Assembly (NCBI GenBank): GCA_002471825.1
Contig: DKQS01000007.1
Location: forward strand, 1-64,000
Direction of reading: 5' to 3'
DNA: 64,000 bases
Source of the DNA: Flavobacteriaceae bacterium UBA7302
GTDB taxonomy: Bacteria > Bacteroidota > Bacteroidia > Flavobacteriales > Flavobacteriaceae
Shown: one piece after another, positions 17,691-26,293 of the stretch
How positions within the stretch are numbered: position 1 is the first letter of the stretch
Layout: every line of letters starts with the position of its first letter
Notes under the pieces: model-generated
What the model was told of the DNA's origin: nothing
What the model saw: only the letters and a program-made list of their open reading frames with translations
Databases searched by the model: none
Position numbers and translations under genes: made by a program

Positions 17691-17998
17691 ATTTTGCTAT
17701 TAATACAATACATCTAACCAATACATTAAGTATCGGTCTTTAAAATTCAATAAAAAAGGGACTGTTTAGCTTTTTAAAGGTACAAATAATATTGACAGTA
17801 CTATTACGGATTTCCTTTGAGCTCAGAGATGACAGTAGTAGAGAAGGGAAGAAATGAGTTACTCTTATAAAATTCTATCAAAATTGTTGCACAAATGTTG
17901 CACAATCAAAAAAATATGAGAAAAGAAATTAGAAAGGTAATAGCTTATTTATCAGTATATAAAAAGAAAAAACCTCTCAATTTTTTGAGAGGTTTTTG
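17691..17998. other. Intergenic region between the defence operon and tRNA-Asp, with direct repeats
   Basis: No gene is seen. The part next to the GIY-YIG gene should contain the promoter of the minus-strand defence operon, but no full TTG...TAnnTTTG match was found. At 17885-17894 and 17896-17905 there are two exact copies of TGTTGCACAA with an 11-base period. They lie less than 120 bases from the tRNA 3' end and could be recombinase arm sites or a protein-binding site. The tRNA terminator occupies 17961-17994. Confidence 0.5.
17961..17994 (-). terminator. Rho-independent terminator after tRNA-Asp
   Basis: A 10-bp perfect stem (AACCTCTCAA with its complement, 17971-17994) closes a 4-base loop. 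On the minus strand it is followed by a run of T interrupted by one C. It starts 5 bases after the tRNA 3' end. Confidence 0.85.
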
Positions 17999-18073
17999 CG
18001 GTCTGGACGGGACTCGAACCCGCGACCCCCTGCGTGACAGGCAGATATTCTAACCAGACTGAACTACCAGACC
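17999..18073 (-). tRNA. tRNA-Asp (GTC)
   Basis: The 75-base sequence folds as a complete cloverleaf. The acceptor stem pairs GGTCTGG with CCAGACC, the anticodon loop is CTGTCAC with anticodon GTC, the T arm contains GGTTCGAGTCC, and the discriminator base is G, as expected for tRNA-Asp. The 3' CCA is not encoded. It lies at the right end of the AT-rich defence island, with its 3' end facing the island, so it is a possible integration site. No duplicated tRNA 3' end was seen at the left side. Confidence 0.95.
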
Positions 18074-18121
18074 TTTTTGCGGATGCAAATATAACTTTGT
18101 TTTTAATTACCACAAAGACTT

Positions 18122-19042
18122 TTATGAAAATTTTCGTCTGCTAACGAGGTAATTGGTCAATACCTTTCCGAAGCCTTCATGAATATCTACAGGTACATAA
18201 TCAATTTGATACTGAATGCATACTTCTTCAATGTCTTTAAAATATTGTTGAACCAATTCTTTGTACTTGTCCGCAAAATTATCTGCAAACAAATTGATGC
18301 TTTCTCCGGTTTCTACATCTACAAACTTTTTAGGCGCGTTATCAAAGTCGAAGTTAAACTCCTTTTTGCCATCATAAGTGTGAAAAACCACCAACTCATG
18401 CTTGTTGAATTTTAAATGGCGAAGTGCATCAAACAATTGCTGTTGATCCACATCGGTCTGAAACATATCGGTAAACAAAAAAATCAACGATCTTCTATGA
18501 ATCTTGTTGGCAATATTGTGCAAGTAACTGTAGGTATTGGTTGCCGCAGAGGAAGTACTTCGCAACACCTTGGCCAATTCGTTGTACAACAACTTTCGAT
18601 GACGCTCATTTCCCTTTTCGGGAGCGTAGAAGTCATATTCATTGGAGTAGACCGATAGGCCTACAGCATCGCGTTGTCGTTTGAAAATCTCTATCAACGC
18701 CGCAGCGGCAAAGGCTGAAAATCCAATTTTATTGAGGTTGTCAAAATCTTTGTTGCTGGTATCCGGATAATACATGGAAGCAGAATTGTCGACAATGATG
18801 TGACAGCGTAAGTTGGTTTCTTCCTCGTATTTCTTGGTATATAACTTGTCGGTTTTGGCATACAACTTCCAATCGACATGACGCGTACTTTCCCCAGTAT
18901 TGTACAATTTATGCTCCGAAAATTCGACCGAAAACCCATGAAACGGACTCTTATGCATCCCTGAAATAAATCCTTCTACAATGCTTTTGGCAAGCAGTTC
19001 AAGGTTTAAAGCGTCTATTTTTTGTACGTCGGAGATGTTCAC
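18122..19042 (-). CDS. DUF58 domain-containing protein
   Basis: This 306-residue cytosolic protein has the DUF58 hallmark GESTRHVDWKLYAKTDKLYTK (residues about 51-71), followed by a von Willebrand A-like fold with a MIDAS-type DNSAS sequence. DUF58 proteins usually act with a MoxR-type AAA ATPase and BatA/BatB-like VWA membrane proteins in metal insertion or chaperone-like roles. No MoxR gene is visible in the adjacent sequence to the right, so its partner lies elsewhere or it acts alone. The start is GTG at 19040-19042. Confidence 0.85.
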   Translation of the reverse strand: MNISDVQKIDALNLELLAKSIVEGFISGMHKSPFHGFSVEFSEHKLYNTGESTRHVDWKLYAKTDKLYTKKYEEETNLRCHIIVDNSASMYYPDTSNKDFDNLNKIGFSAFAAAALIEIFKRQRDAVGLSVYSNEYDFYAPEKGNERHRKLLYNELAKVLRSTSSAATNTYSYLHNIANKIHRRSLIFLFTDMFQTDVDQQQLFDALRHLKFNKHELVVFHTYDGKKEFNFDFDNAPKKFVDVETGESINLFADNFADKYKELVQQYFKDIEEVCIQYQIDYVPVDIHEGFGKVLTNYLVSRRKFS

Positions 19043-19135
19043 GGAATTCAGTTAAAAAGTTTTAATGTTCAAATGTTTGAAAGCTTCAAAGTATAAAGTT
19101 ACGAATTGAGATGTTAGATTTTAGATCCTTCCGGA

Positions 19136-19459
19136 TTAATCCACATAAGTTTCTTGAATGACTGCTTTGCATTTTTTGATTTCCCTTCCAGACAGTTCAC
19201 CCAAAACACGGATAACTCTTTGCTTATCAATAGTTCGGATTTGATCTAGAACAATCATTCCATTTTTATTGTCATGACTTACAGCTACTCTAGTCGGATA
19301 CTTTTTAGTGTTGGTGGTCATGGGAGCGATGACCAAAGTCCGGAGATAGCGATTCATTTCATCAGGTGAAATTACAACACAAGGTCTGGTCTTTTTTATT
19401 TCACTTCCAATTGTCGGATCGAGATTTACCAAAACGATGTTGTATTGCTTTATTTCCAT
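19136..19459 (-). CDS. mazF: MazF/PemK-family toxin, sequence-specific mRNA endoribonuclease
   Basis: This 107-residue protein contains the PemK/MazF-type sequence YNIVLVNLDPTIGSEIKKTRP, followed by CVVISPDEMN, LRTLVIAPMT and VLDQIRTIDK, and has the usual length. The family cleaves mRNA at short sequences when the antitoxin is degraded. The start overlaps the end of the antitoxin gene by 10 bases, typical of a coupled toxin-antitoxin pair. It appears intact. The cleavage sequence cannot be predicted. Confidence 0.92.
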   Translation of the reverse strand: MEIKQYNIVLVNLDPTIGSEIKKTRPCVVISPDEMNRYLRTLVIAPMTTNTKKYPTRVAVSHDNKNGMIVLDQIRTIDKQRVIRVLGELSGREIKKCKAVIQETYVD

Positions 19460-19695
19460 TCCTCTAGATTATCGTCTTCAAAAACATCGTTCATCAACAA
19501 TTGATCATCTCTATTTTCCGCCATTTTCTGAAACTGATGATCCCAATTCTTTCTCGGTGTGGATATTGGTTTGATTACTATTTGACCTTTTTCCAAAATG
19601 ATTTCAACTTTGTCTTTAATATTGTACTTCTCTAAAATGGTCTTACTCAATCGCAATCCTTTTGAGTTTCCAATCTTTATAATTGATGCTTCCAT
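19450..19695 (-). CDS. mazE: MazE-like AbrB-fold antitoxin
   Basis: This 81-residue protein has an N-terminal AbrB/SpoVT swapped-hairpin DNA-binding domain, MEASIIKIGNSKGLRLSKTI, and continues KYNIKDKVEIILEKGQIVI. An acidic C-terminal tail (DDQLLMNDVFEDDNLEEW) would bind and block the MazF toxin. It is the first gene of the pair and should autoregulate the promoter with MazF. Confidence 0.9.
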   Translation of the reverse strand: MEASIIKIGNSKGLRLSKTILEKYNIKDKVEIILEKGQIVIKPISTPRKNWDHQFQKMAENRDDQLLMNDVFEDDNLEEWK

Positions 19696-19831
19696 AATCT
19701 GAAAATGTAATTACAAAGTAAGTACTTTTTTCATGATAGCAAATCCTAAAATATGCGAGAAAATTAGTTTTTTCATTATTTCCAATCCTTGGAAAACCTG
19801 AAGTTCATGGATGGGATTACCGCAATTCCCA

Positions 19832-19859
19832 AATCAAAAATCGTAAATCGTAACTCCTA
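19832..19859. repeat. Heptanucleotide tandem repeat (AATCGTA-type)
   Basis: Four 7-base units lie in register: AATCAAA, AATCGTA, AATCGTA, ACTCCTA. The run reaches the stop codon of the aminopeptidase gene. The same 7-base periodicity appears at several other gene ends in this window. Confidence 0.6.
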
Positions 19860-22415
19860 ATTCCCTTTAATCGTCTGTGCCCTTTCCAAATCATCGGTGG
19901 TTTGCAGTAACTTTAATCGCAAACTAGGTTTTAAATCCGGATTTTCAGCTAAAAATTGTTGCAAAATATCATAGGCTTCTTTGCTCGAATAGTTGCCAAT
20001 CGAACTAGCCAACCATCCTTTTGGAAAGAAAATATCACCTGTTAACTGGACCTCCTCGAGTTCTTCCAACACCTTCTTTAAATGCCTAACTCCCGATTTT
20101 TGTCGCAATGGATGATGTAAATTACTCAACGCCGACTGCACCCAAGATTCCTTTTCACGATTCTTAGGTTCAAAAAGTGAGATCATAAATTCATCGCGAG
20201 TTTTCTCATCCTTAGAAACGGATGGCAACAACCAGTTAAATCGCGCCAATCGGTCTGAATTTTGAATGCGTTCTTTCTGAGCCAACAATACCTCATCTGC
20301 TTTTGGATGCTCATACAAGGCCAATCGCAAGGCTAGACTTGAATAATTATTTGTATTTAAGAACAAGTCTTTGATCTGAATGTCTTTGTTCCAGATTCCG
20401 AATAAATTGGTCTGGCCTTTTTCAGATATTGCCACATTCTGGTACAAACCAAATACCGTTCGCTTGAGGTTTGCCGAAATGTTGGAATTCAACAAGGCAA
20501 AGATCCTGTTCTCCAATTCCAATTGCACCGCATCGCGTTCTTGTTTACTCAAATAAACCCAATAGATTCGATTCAATCGCCCAGAAAGATAATTGGCTAT
20601 AAGTTCATTCTTTTCAGCTTCTAATCCGTCTAAGAAAACACCAAAAGTACGTTTTGCAGAAACAGCTCCATTTAGCATATTTTCATAGAGATTGATGTAT
20701 TGATAACCCCTCGAAACTTCGTCTTTAATCGTCTTATAGGTATCCAGTTGATCTTTGTAAATCGGAAACACCCCATAACCAAATCCGTTGGTGTTATACA
20801 AAATCTGACCCGGTCGGAATCCTTTCATCGCTTCCGTCAAATCAAAAGATTTACCTATGTTCTTGATGCCAATAATCTTCTCATAACCTCGTTGGTCCAT
20901 CAAATGAATCTTAAAGGATTGTGGCCATACTTTTTCAGATCCGTCTTCTGCTTTTTGATGCAACACAAACTTGGTAATGCTCCCCTTTTCATTGGTTTCT
21001 ACCTCTTCGTAAAAAATGGGTCGACCTGACGAATTCACCCAAACGTCAGACCAGGCCTTTACGTTTTTGGTTGATTTTGAGTCTAATATATCTACCAATT
21101 CACTCCAATCTGCATTGTCATTCGCATAGGTTTTGATGTATTCTTGTATTCCGATTTGAAACAATTCCTCGCCCAAGAAATACTCTAATTGACGCACCAT
21201 AATAGGTGCCTTGTTATAGATGATTCTTCCGTAAAGCGATCCAGCATTCTTTAAATTTCCTAATTCCTGACGAATCGGATTGGTCCCTTTGGTGCGATCT
21301 TCATTGTAGGCCCGAGGATAATGGGACATCATAAAACTCAATCCGTGATTGATATCAGGATACACCGGATTCACAATCTTATCGGCCATAAAATTAGCGA
21401 AGACTTCTTTCATCCATACGTCGTTAAACCATCGCATGGTCACCAAATCTCCAAACCACATATGAGAAGTTTCGTGAGCAATCAATTTCGCACGACCTAA
21501 TTTTCTATTTTGAGTGGCATTTTTATCTAAAAACAGCGACGATTGGCGGTATTGAATGGCTCCCACATGTTCCATTCCCCCATATTGAAAGGGTGGTATT
21601 GCGGCGAAATCCATCTTTTGAAACGGAAATTTATAGGCGGTGTAATCCTCCAAATAATCAATGGCATTTTGATGGATCTTGAATACTTCATCCACGCTTT
21701 CATCAATCTTTTCTTGATTGTTTTCGCGATACAAAAAGCGCATTTGAAAGGCGCCAGGGTTCTGTTTCGCCTCACTGAATTTTCCAGCTACAAAAGAGAA
21801 CAAATAAGTACTCATCAAATCGGAAGTAGCGTAAGAACGCGTTACAGTATCGTCCTTGGAAACCCATTTCTTCAATTTTCCTCCTGCCAAAACTTGCCAA
21901 TCTCTCGGGGTTGTGACGGTCAAATTGTATTTGGCCTTGATGTCGGGTTGATCAAAACAAGGAAACAAGGTGCTTGCTCGATCTGGAACCAATAAAGTAT
22001 ACAAAAACTCTTCGTTTCGATTAAGCGAAGTTTCTCCAGCATCGAAGGGAATTTCAATTTTATTTCTTCCGATTGTTAGCTTTGATTTATCTAAAACAAC
22101 ATGCTCGTTTTGATGATTGATTTCGGTCGCTTGACCGTTAATGCTTACCGACTTTAAATTCTTTGAATCCACATTGAAATCAAGTAAGACATCATGTTCG
22201 GTAGTACTTACATCAAAGTTCAAGGTTAGGTCTGACAGAATCGCTTCTTCTATGTTTTCAGGAATACGGAAATGCAGTTCGTACAACACATTGGACACTT
22301 GTTTTTTCCGCAATTGGGCCAACTCTAAAGAAACCCCCTTGTCTAGAATTCGACTGGGTTCATTAGCACAAGAAACAAAAATCAAAAGAGCCAAAACAAA
22401 GAGGAATTTTCTCAT
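19857..22415 (-). CDS. M1-family zinc aminopeptidase lipoprotein
   Basis: This 852-residue metallopeptidase is predicted to remove N-terminal residues from peptides at the cell envelope. The lipoprotein signal peptide ends in IFVSC (lipobox Cys at residue 16). The M1 substrate motif appears as GGMEH at 279-283, and the zinc site as HETSH (314-318) with the third ligand Glu337 in NDVWMKEVFANF. The Tyr-containing C-terminal domains and HEAT-like helical region follow. It appears complete, with length typical of bacterial M1 enzymes. It stands alone, with a terminator of the neighbouring trxA gene upstream. Confidence 0.92.
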   Translation of the reverse strand: MRKFLFVLALLIFVSCANEPSRILDKGVSLELAQLRKKQVSNVLYELHFRIPENIEEAILSDLTLNFDVSTTEHDVLLDFNVDSKNLKSVSINGQATEINHQNEHVVLDKSKLTIGRNKIEIPFDAGETSLNRNEEFLYTLLVPDRASTLFPCFDQPDIKAKYNLTVTTPRDWQVLAGGKLKKWVSKDDTVTRSYATSDLMSTYLFSFVAGKFSEAKQNPGAFQMRFLYRENNQEKIDESVDEVFKIHQNAIDYLEDYTAYKFPFQKMDFAAIPPFQYGGMEHVGAIQYRQSSLFLDKNATQNRKLGRAKLIAHETSHMWFGDLVTMRWFNDVWMKEVFANFMADKIVNPVYPDINHGLSFMMSHYPRAYNEDRTKGTNPIRQELGNLKNAGSLYGRIIYNKAPIMVRQLEYFLGEELFQIGIQEYIKTYANDNADWSELVDILDSKSTKNVKAWSDVWVNSSGRPIFYEEVETNEKGSITKFVLHQKAEDGSEKVWPQSFKIHLMDQRGYEKIIGIKNIGKSFDLTEAMKGFRPGQILYNTNGFGYGVFPIYKDQLDTYKTIKDEVSRGYQYINLYENMLNGAVSAKRTFGVFLDGLEAEKNELIANYLSGRLNRIYWVYLSKQERDAVQLELENRIFALLNSNISANLKRTVFGLYQNVAISEKGQTNLFGIWNKDIQIKDLFLNTNNYSSLALRLALYEHPKADEVLLAQKERIQNSDRLARFNWLLPSVSKDEKTRDEFMISLFEPKNREKESWVQSALSNLHHPLRQKSGVRHLKKVLEELEEVQLTGDIFFPKGWLASSIGNYSSKEAYDILQQFLAENPDLKPSLRLKLLQTTDDLERAQTIKGN

Positions 22416-22452
22416 AAAATATCGGAGTAATTGTTGGGTTAAAGATAAAACA

Positions 22453-22480
22453 AAAAAGGTTTGACATCTGCCAAACCTTT
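22453..22480 (-). terminator. Rho-independent terminator after trxA
   Basis: The 10-base stem AAAAGGTTTG pairs with CAAACCTTTT around an 8-base loop. On the minus strand it is followed by T-rich sequence, 26 bases after the trxA stop codon. Confidence 0.75.
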
Positions 22481-22505
22481 TCTGTAAACTCTTAAAAGAA
22501 GTAAC

Positions 22506-22823
22506 TTATAAAGCTGCTTCAATTTTGCTTGTGTACACATTTTTTGGAGCTACACCAACTTGCTTATCCACAACTTGACCATCCTTGAAAATCAAAACTG
22601 TTGGAATGTTACGTACACCATATTTTGCAGCAAATTCTTGATTTGCATCTACATCTACTTTACCTACAACCGCTTTACCATCGAATTCGTTAGATAATTC
22701 GTCAACGATTGGACCCACCATACGACATGGACCACACCAAGCTGCCCAAAAATCTACTAATACTGGTTTGTCTGATTGCAATACTACTTCATCGAATGTA
22801 GCATCTGTTATTTCTAATGCCAT
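22506..22823 (-). CDS. trxA: Thioredoxin
   Basis: This 105-residue single-domain thioredoxin has the active site WCGPC (AAWCGPCRMVGP, around residue 30), the cis-proline region RNIPTVLIF and the standard length. It reduces cytosolic protein disulfides using thioredoxin reductase. It is a single-gene unit with its own promoter (TTTG and TAATTTTG elements) and a hairpin terminator. Confidence 0.97.
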   Translation of the reverse strand: MALEITDATFDEVVLQSDKPVLVDFWAAWCGPCRMVGPIVDELSNEFDGKAVVGKVDVDANQEFAAKYGVRNIPTVLIFKDGQVVDKQVGVAPKNVYTSKIEAAL

Positions 22824-22853
22824 AATTTCCCTTGTTTTATCATTATTGAATTA

Positions 22854-22882
22854 CAAAATTACGCATTAAAACTACCTGCAAA
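22854..22882 (-). promoter_or_regulatory. Bacteroidota-type promoter of trxA
   Basis: On the minus strand, TTTG (complement of 22879-22882) is followed after 17 bases by TAATTTTG (complement of 22854-22861). This is an exact fit to the TTTG...TAnnTTTG consensus of the Bacteroidota primary sigma factor. It lies 30 bases upstream of the trxA start codon. Confidence 0.8.
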
Positions 22883-22970
22883 CCCTAAAGGAAATTATTT
22901 TTACTTATTCTTTGATTGTCAGGACTTATATATCAGTTTTTAGTTATTAGTTGTTCGTCTTTAGTTTTTG

Positions 22971-23666
22971 CTAGGAGTCAATTTTGTAATAACGTACATA
23001 GTCAATTTCAAATTTTTGTGGAAAAATTGTGGAATCGATTCCTTGTTTCCCTCCCCAAAATCCGCCTACTGCTAGGTTAATCAAAAGATATTGAGGTTGG
23101 TCAAAAGGCCAAGTGTCAGAATTCAATTCATTATCATTCCGAAAGGAAAAATAGATTTGTTCATCCAAAAAGAAATCAATCTTCTCTGGCGTCCAATCTA
23201 TCGCAAAAACATGAAAATCGGTATGAAGCGAGTCACATACTATATAAGCCCCCTTATTCGTCTCAAGGTTATGATTGTAGGCTTGGGTATGGATATTACC
23301 ATGAACCTTTTTCCAAATGGCAGGCCAGATTCCTCTTCCTTGGGGTAGTTTTGCCTTAACCTCTATTCTTCCGTAAAGAAAAGATTTGCTATTTTTTGTT
23401 GTAATACTAGCAGAGGTATAATCATACCCTTCAAAAGCTTCTTTTCTTGCTTCTAGAATTAATTTACCATTCTCAATTCGACAATTCTCTCTTCTATTTT
23501 TAGTGTAATATTGTTTTTCATTGTTTCGGACATCCCCTTCCTCAAAAGACCAGATATCAGCATTCAATGTATCTGATTCACCAAATTCTTCTGTCCAAAC
23601 AAGTGTATAGTTTCTTCTTTTATTGGGCATAGTTGCCGTTAAAATAGTACATTTCTCATTTAACAT
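22971..23666 (-). CDS. GH16-family glycoside hydrolase homologue lacking the catalytic segment (probably inactive)
   Basis: The protein aligns with laminarinase-like GH16 enzymes along its length: LVWTEEFGESDTLNADIWSF at the start, SASITTKNSKSFLYGRIEVKAKLPQ in the middle, then FHVFAIDWTPEKIDFFLD, and LLINLAVGGFWGG and FEIDYVRYYK at the end. Between GIWPAIW and KVHGNIHT the roughly 25-30 residues that normally carry the ExDxxE catalytic motif are missing, with the frame kept. There is also no signal peptide. The ATG at 23664-23666 lies only 19 bases after metX and the N-terminus looks cut. It is most likely a decaying or non-catalytic gene. Confidence 0.75.
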   Translation of the reverse strand: MLNEKCTILTATMPNKRRNYTLVWTEEFGESDTLNADIWSFEEGDVRNNEKQYYTKNRRENCRIENGKLILEARKEAFEGYDYTSASITTKNSKSFLYGRIEVKAKLPQGRGIWPAIWKKVHGNIHTQAYNHNLETNKGAYIVCDSLHTDFHVFAIDWTPEKIDFFLDEQIYFSFRNDNELNSDTWPFDQPQYLLINLAVGGFWGGKQGIDSTIFPQKFEIDYVRYYKIDS

Positions 23667-23685
23667 CAAATATGGGTTTCCTCAA

Positions 23686-24666
23686 TTAAGCTGCAATTTT
23701 CGCTCGTTTAAAAATCGGACTCACGATGGCTTCCAATTGATCGTATTCAATCAAAAATGCATCATGACCATGAATGGATTTAATTTCATGGTAGTGAACA
23801 TTGGATTTCTGTTTGACCAATGACTTGTAGGTTTCACGATTTTCATTGGCTAAAAAAAACAAATCAGAATCTACCCCAATGATGTGAATGTTTGCCTCAA
23901 TCTTGGTCAATTCACCTACATCACGATAGGACGCATCAAAACCAATCGTTTTGAGCAGTTGATTCATCATTTTATAGGCACTCAATTGAAATCGTTCTTG
24001 CAACTTTTTCCCATGGTGTAGCAACCAACTCTCGATGTTAAAGATTCCCAATTGCTCATTTTCGGTTCTATCGAACCGTTGTTTAAAAGATTCAGGTGTT
24101 CGATAACACAACATTGCATGCATGCGCGCATCATGAATGGGTTGGGAAGAATTTTCCAAAAATTGTTCTTGAATGCGGCAATTGGCGATTAACCAATCAG
24201 TCGATTTCCAATCCGTAGCAATCGGAATTAGATTCTCCGTAATGGAAGGATCAATCAACACCATTTCCCAGGCAATTCCGCCTCCTAGAGAACCTCCAAT
24301 AATAGCGTACAATTGCTCAATTTTTAATTGATTCAGACCATTAAGGAATAATACCGCAATGTCCTTTGCAATAAACTCCTGATACTTATCAATGGATAAT
24401 CCATCAAAACAGTTCCCAGGTATGTTAAAGGCAAGCACCGTAAATCGATGGGTATCGATAGGTTTGTTAGGACCAATGAGATCACTCCACCAACCACCTT
24501 CTCCGGTCACATTGCTGTTTCCAGTCAAAGCATGATTGACCAATACTACCGGGGCAGTACCCAATGGCTTTCCAAACGTTTGATAACTCAAACTCAGGTC
24601 GGCAAATTGGGTACCACTATGTGTAGTAAAGGATTCAACCTTTATAAATTGAAGGGAGGTAGTCAT
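23686..24666 (-). CDS. metX: Homoserine O-acetyltransferase (MetX-type alpha/beta hydrolase)
   Basis: This enzyme activates homoserine with acetyl-CoA in methionine synthesis. The 326-residue alpha/beta-hydrolase has VLVNHALTGNSNV near the start and the nucleophile elbow GGSLGGGIAWE around residue 124, with the serine nucleophile. The His/Asp acids are in the C-terminal region, with GHDAFLIE carrying the His. It is shorter than many MetX proteins (about 350-380) but of the usual flavobacterial size. It starts 1 base after metY, so the two form an operon behind the SAM-I riboswitch at 26.1 kb. Confidence 0.88.
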   Translation of the reverse strand: MTTSLQFIKVESFTTHSGTQFADLSLSYQTFGKPLGTAPVVLVNHALTGNSNVTGEGGWWSDLIGPNKPIDTHRFTVLAFNIPGNCFDGLSIDKYQEFIAKDIAVLFLNGLNQLKIEQLYAIIGGSLGGGIAWEMVLIDPSITENLIPIATDWKSTDWLIANCRIQEQFLENSSQPIHDARMHAMLCYRTPESFKQRFDRTENEQLGIFNIESWLLHHGKKLQERFQLSAYKMMNQLLKTIGFDASYRDVGELTKIEANIHIIGVDSDLFFLANENRETYKSLVKQKSNVHYHEIKSIHGHDAFLIEYDQLEAIVSPIFKRAKIAA

Positions 24667-24667
24667 C

Positions 24668-25960
24668 TTACACTAAAATATTTGCTGGAATCTTTGCAAA
24701 AGCAGTTCGTAAATCAGCCTTCAAATCTTCAATATCTTCAATACCTACAGACAATCGGATTAAATCTTCTGTAACTCCAGCACTTTCTTGGGCTTCTCTT
24801 GACAATTGCTGGTGAGTTGTACTTGAAGGATGAATGATTAATGATTTGGTATCACCGATATTCGCCAATAAGGAGAACAATTGCGTCTCATTGGCTACCG
24901 TTTTGGCTGCATCAAACCCGCCTTTGACTCCGAACGTAACGATTCCGCTTTGGCCTTTGGGCAGATACTTATCTGATAATGATTTGTAAGCACTGCTTTC
25001 CAAACCAGGATAATTTACCCAAGCCACTTCTTCTTGTTTTTCCAACCATTTCGCTAAGGCCAAAGCATTTTCTGAATGCTTCTGAATTCGAACAGGCAAG
25101 GTTTCCAATCCTTGTAAAATATTGAAGGCATTGGTCGGACTCAATGCACCACCGAAGTCACGCAATCCTTCTAAAATCAATTTGAAGGTATAGGATGCGG
25201 CTCCAAGTGTATCCCAATATTGCAAACCATGATAACCTGGTGATGGTTCTGTGAATTCTGGAAACTTCCCGTTGGACCAATCGAAAGTACCTGCGTCAAT
25301 GATGGCTCCGCCTAAGGAATTCCCTTGTCCCCCAATGTACTTGGTCAACGAATGAATAACAATGTTCGCTCCGTGTTTGATCGGATTCAATAAGGCTGGT
25401 GTGGCAACGGTGTTATCCACAATAAAAGGCACTCTCGCTTTTTTTGCTTGAGCAGAAATTGCCTCTAAATCCAATACGTCTAATTTTGGGTTTCCTAACG
25501 ATTCTACGAAAAAAGCTCTGGTATTTTCTTGAACGGCTTCTCCAAAGGAAGAAGGGTCAGAAGCATCCACAAATGTGGTGGTAATACCCAATCTTGGAAG
25601 GGTAACATTGAGTAAATTATAGGTTCCTCCATACAAACTGCTCGAAGCCACAATATGATCACCAGCTCTTAACAAGGTTAGTAATCCCGTTGAAATGGCC
25701 GAAGTTCCCGAAGCGAAAACTACCGCTCCTACTCCGCCTTCAAGGGCTGCCAATCGTTCTTGTAAAATCTGATTGGTTGGGTTGTTCAGTCTGGTGTAAA
25801 TAAAGCCTAATTCTTTTAAGGAAAATAAATTGGCTGCATGATCCGCATCGTTAAATACATACGATGTGGTTTGATAAATTGGAATGGCTCTTGCGCTTCC
25901 GTTTTCTGACACATTGTGTCCTGCATGTAATGCATTGGTTGAGAATTTTTGTGTACTCAT
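24668..25960 (-). CDS. metY: O-acetylhomoserine sulfhydrylase / aminocarboxypropyltransferase
   Basis: This 430-residue PLP enzyme of the Cys/Met metabolism family converts O-acetylhomoserine plus sulfide to homocysteine. The family sequence TTSYVFNDADHAANLFSL lies near the start. The PLP-binding lysine is in HSLTKYIGGQGNS, and the region SGTSAISTGLLTLL around residue 85 is also typical. The length of about 430 and the Gly-Gln-Gly-Asn segment favour MetY over cystathionine gamma-synthase. It is the first gene after a SAM-I riboswitch and is followed directly by metX. Confidence 0.93.
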   Translation of the reverse strand: MSTQKFSTNALHAGHNVSENGSARAIPIYQTTSYVFNDADHAANLFSLKELGFIYTRLNNPTNQILQERLAALEGGVGAVVFASGTSAISTGLLTLLRAGDHIVASSSLYGGTYNLLNVTLPRLGITTTFVDASDPSSFGEAVQENTRAFFVESLGNPKLDVLDLEAISAQAKKARVPFIVDNTVATPALLNPIKHGANIVIHSLTKYIGGQGNSLGGAIIDAGTFDWSNGKFPEFTEPSPGYHGLQYWDTLGAASYTFKLILEGLRDFGGALSPTNAFNILQGLETLPVRIQKHSENALALAKWLEKQEEVAWVNYPGLESSAYKSLSDKYLPKGQSGIVTFGVKGGFDAAKTVANETQLFSLLANIGDTKSLIIHPSSTTHQQLSREAQESAGVTEDLIRLSVGIEDIEDLKADLRTAFAKIPANILV

Positions 25961-26113
25961 TTTTCTAGTGTTTTTGTTAATACAATTAGTTAAAAGCTTT
26001 CCTGCGAAAGCATGCTAAATGTTCGCTTAACTGTACTCGAAAAATGTTATTAAGAAATATGAAATGCACTGAACAGCACATTTCTTTTTGTTATCTATCC
26101 ATTCGTAATTCGA

Positions 26114-26215
26114 CGGGTAGAATTTAGCACCTTCTTCGTGTCTTCAATTAGATTTGAAAACAGCAAAGGGTTGCTAAGGTTTCACAGGGTCTATTCCCTC
26201 CACCTTTCTTGATAA
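26114..26215 (-). ncRNA. SAM-I (S-box) riboswitch upstream of metY-metX
   Basis: Read on the minus strand, the leader contains the conserved S-box blocks in order: TTATCAAGAAAGGTGGAGGG, AATAGACCCTGTGAAACC, TTAGCAACCC, a variable hairpin, then AAGGTGCTAAATTC. These are the kink-turn and SAM-binding core of the S-box aptamer. It lies about 150 bases upstream of the metY start. SAM binding should switch off expression. A possible expression-platform hairpin with stem GAAATG/CATTTC lies at 26061-26083. Confidence 0.93.
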
Positions 26216-26293
26216 CATCATCAATAAGTTATTGAACTTTGAAAGACAAATATTCGGCTTAATTGCTTAAAATCCAAATAAAAGTCGATTATT

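Noticed and set aside
21543..21995. Plus-strand 150-codon frame inside the aminopeptidase gene
   Set aside because: It is antisense to the conserved M1 catalytic region and has no family similarity.
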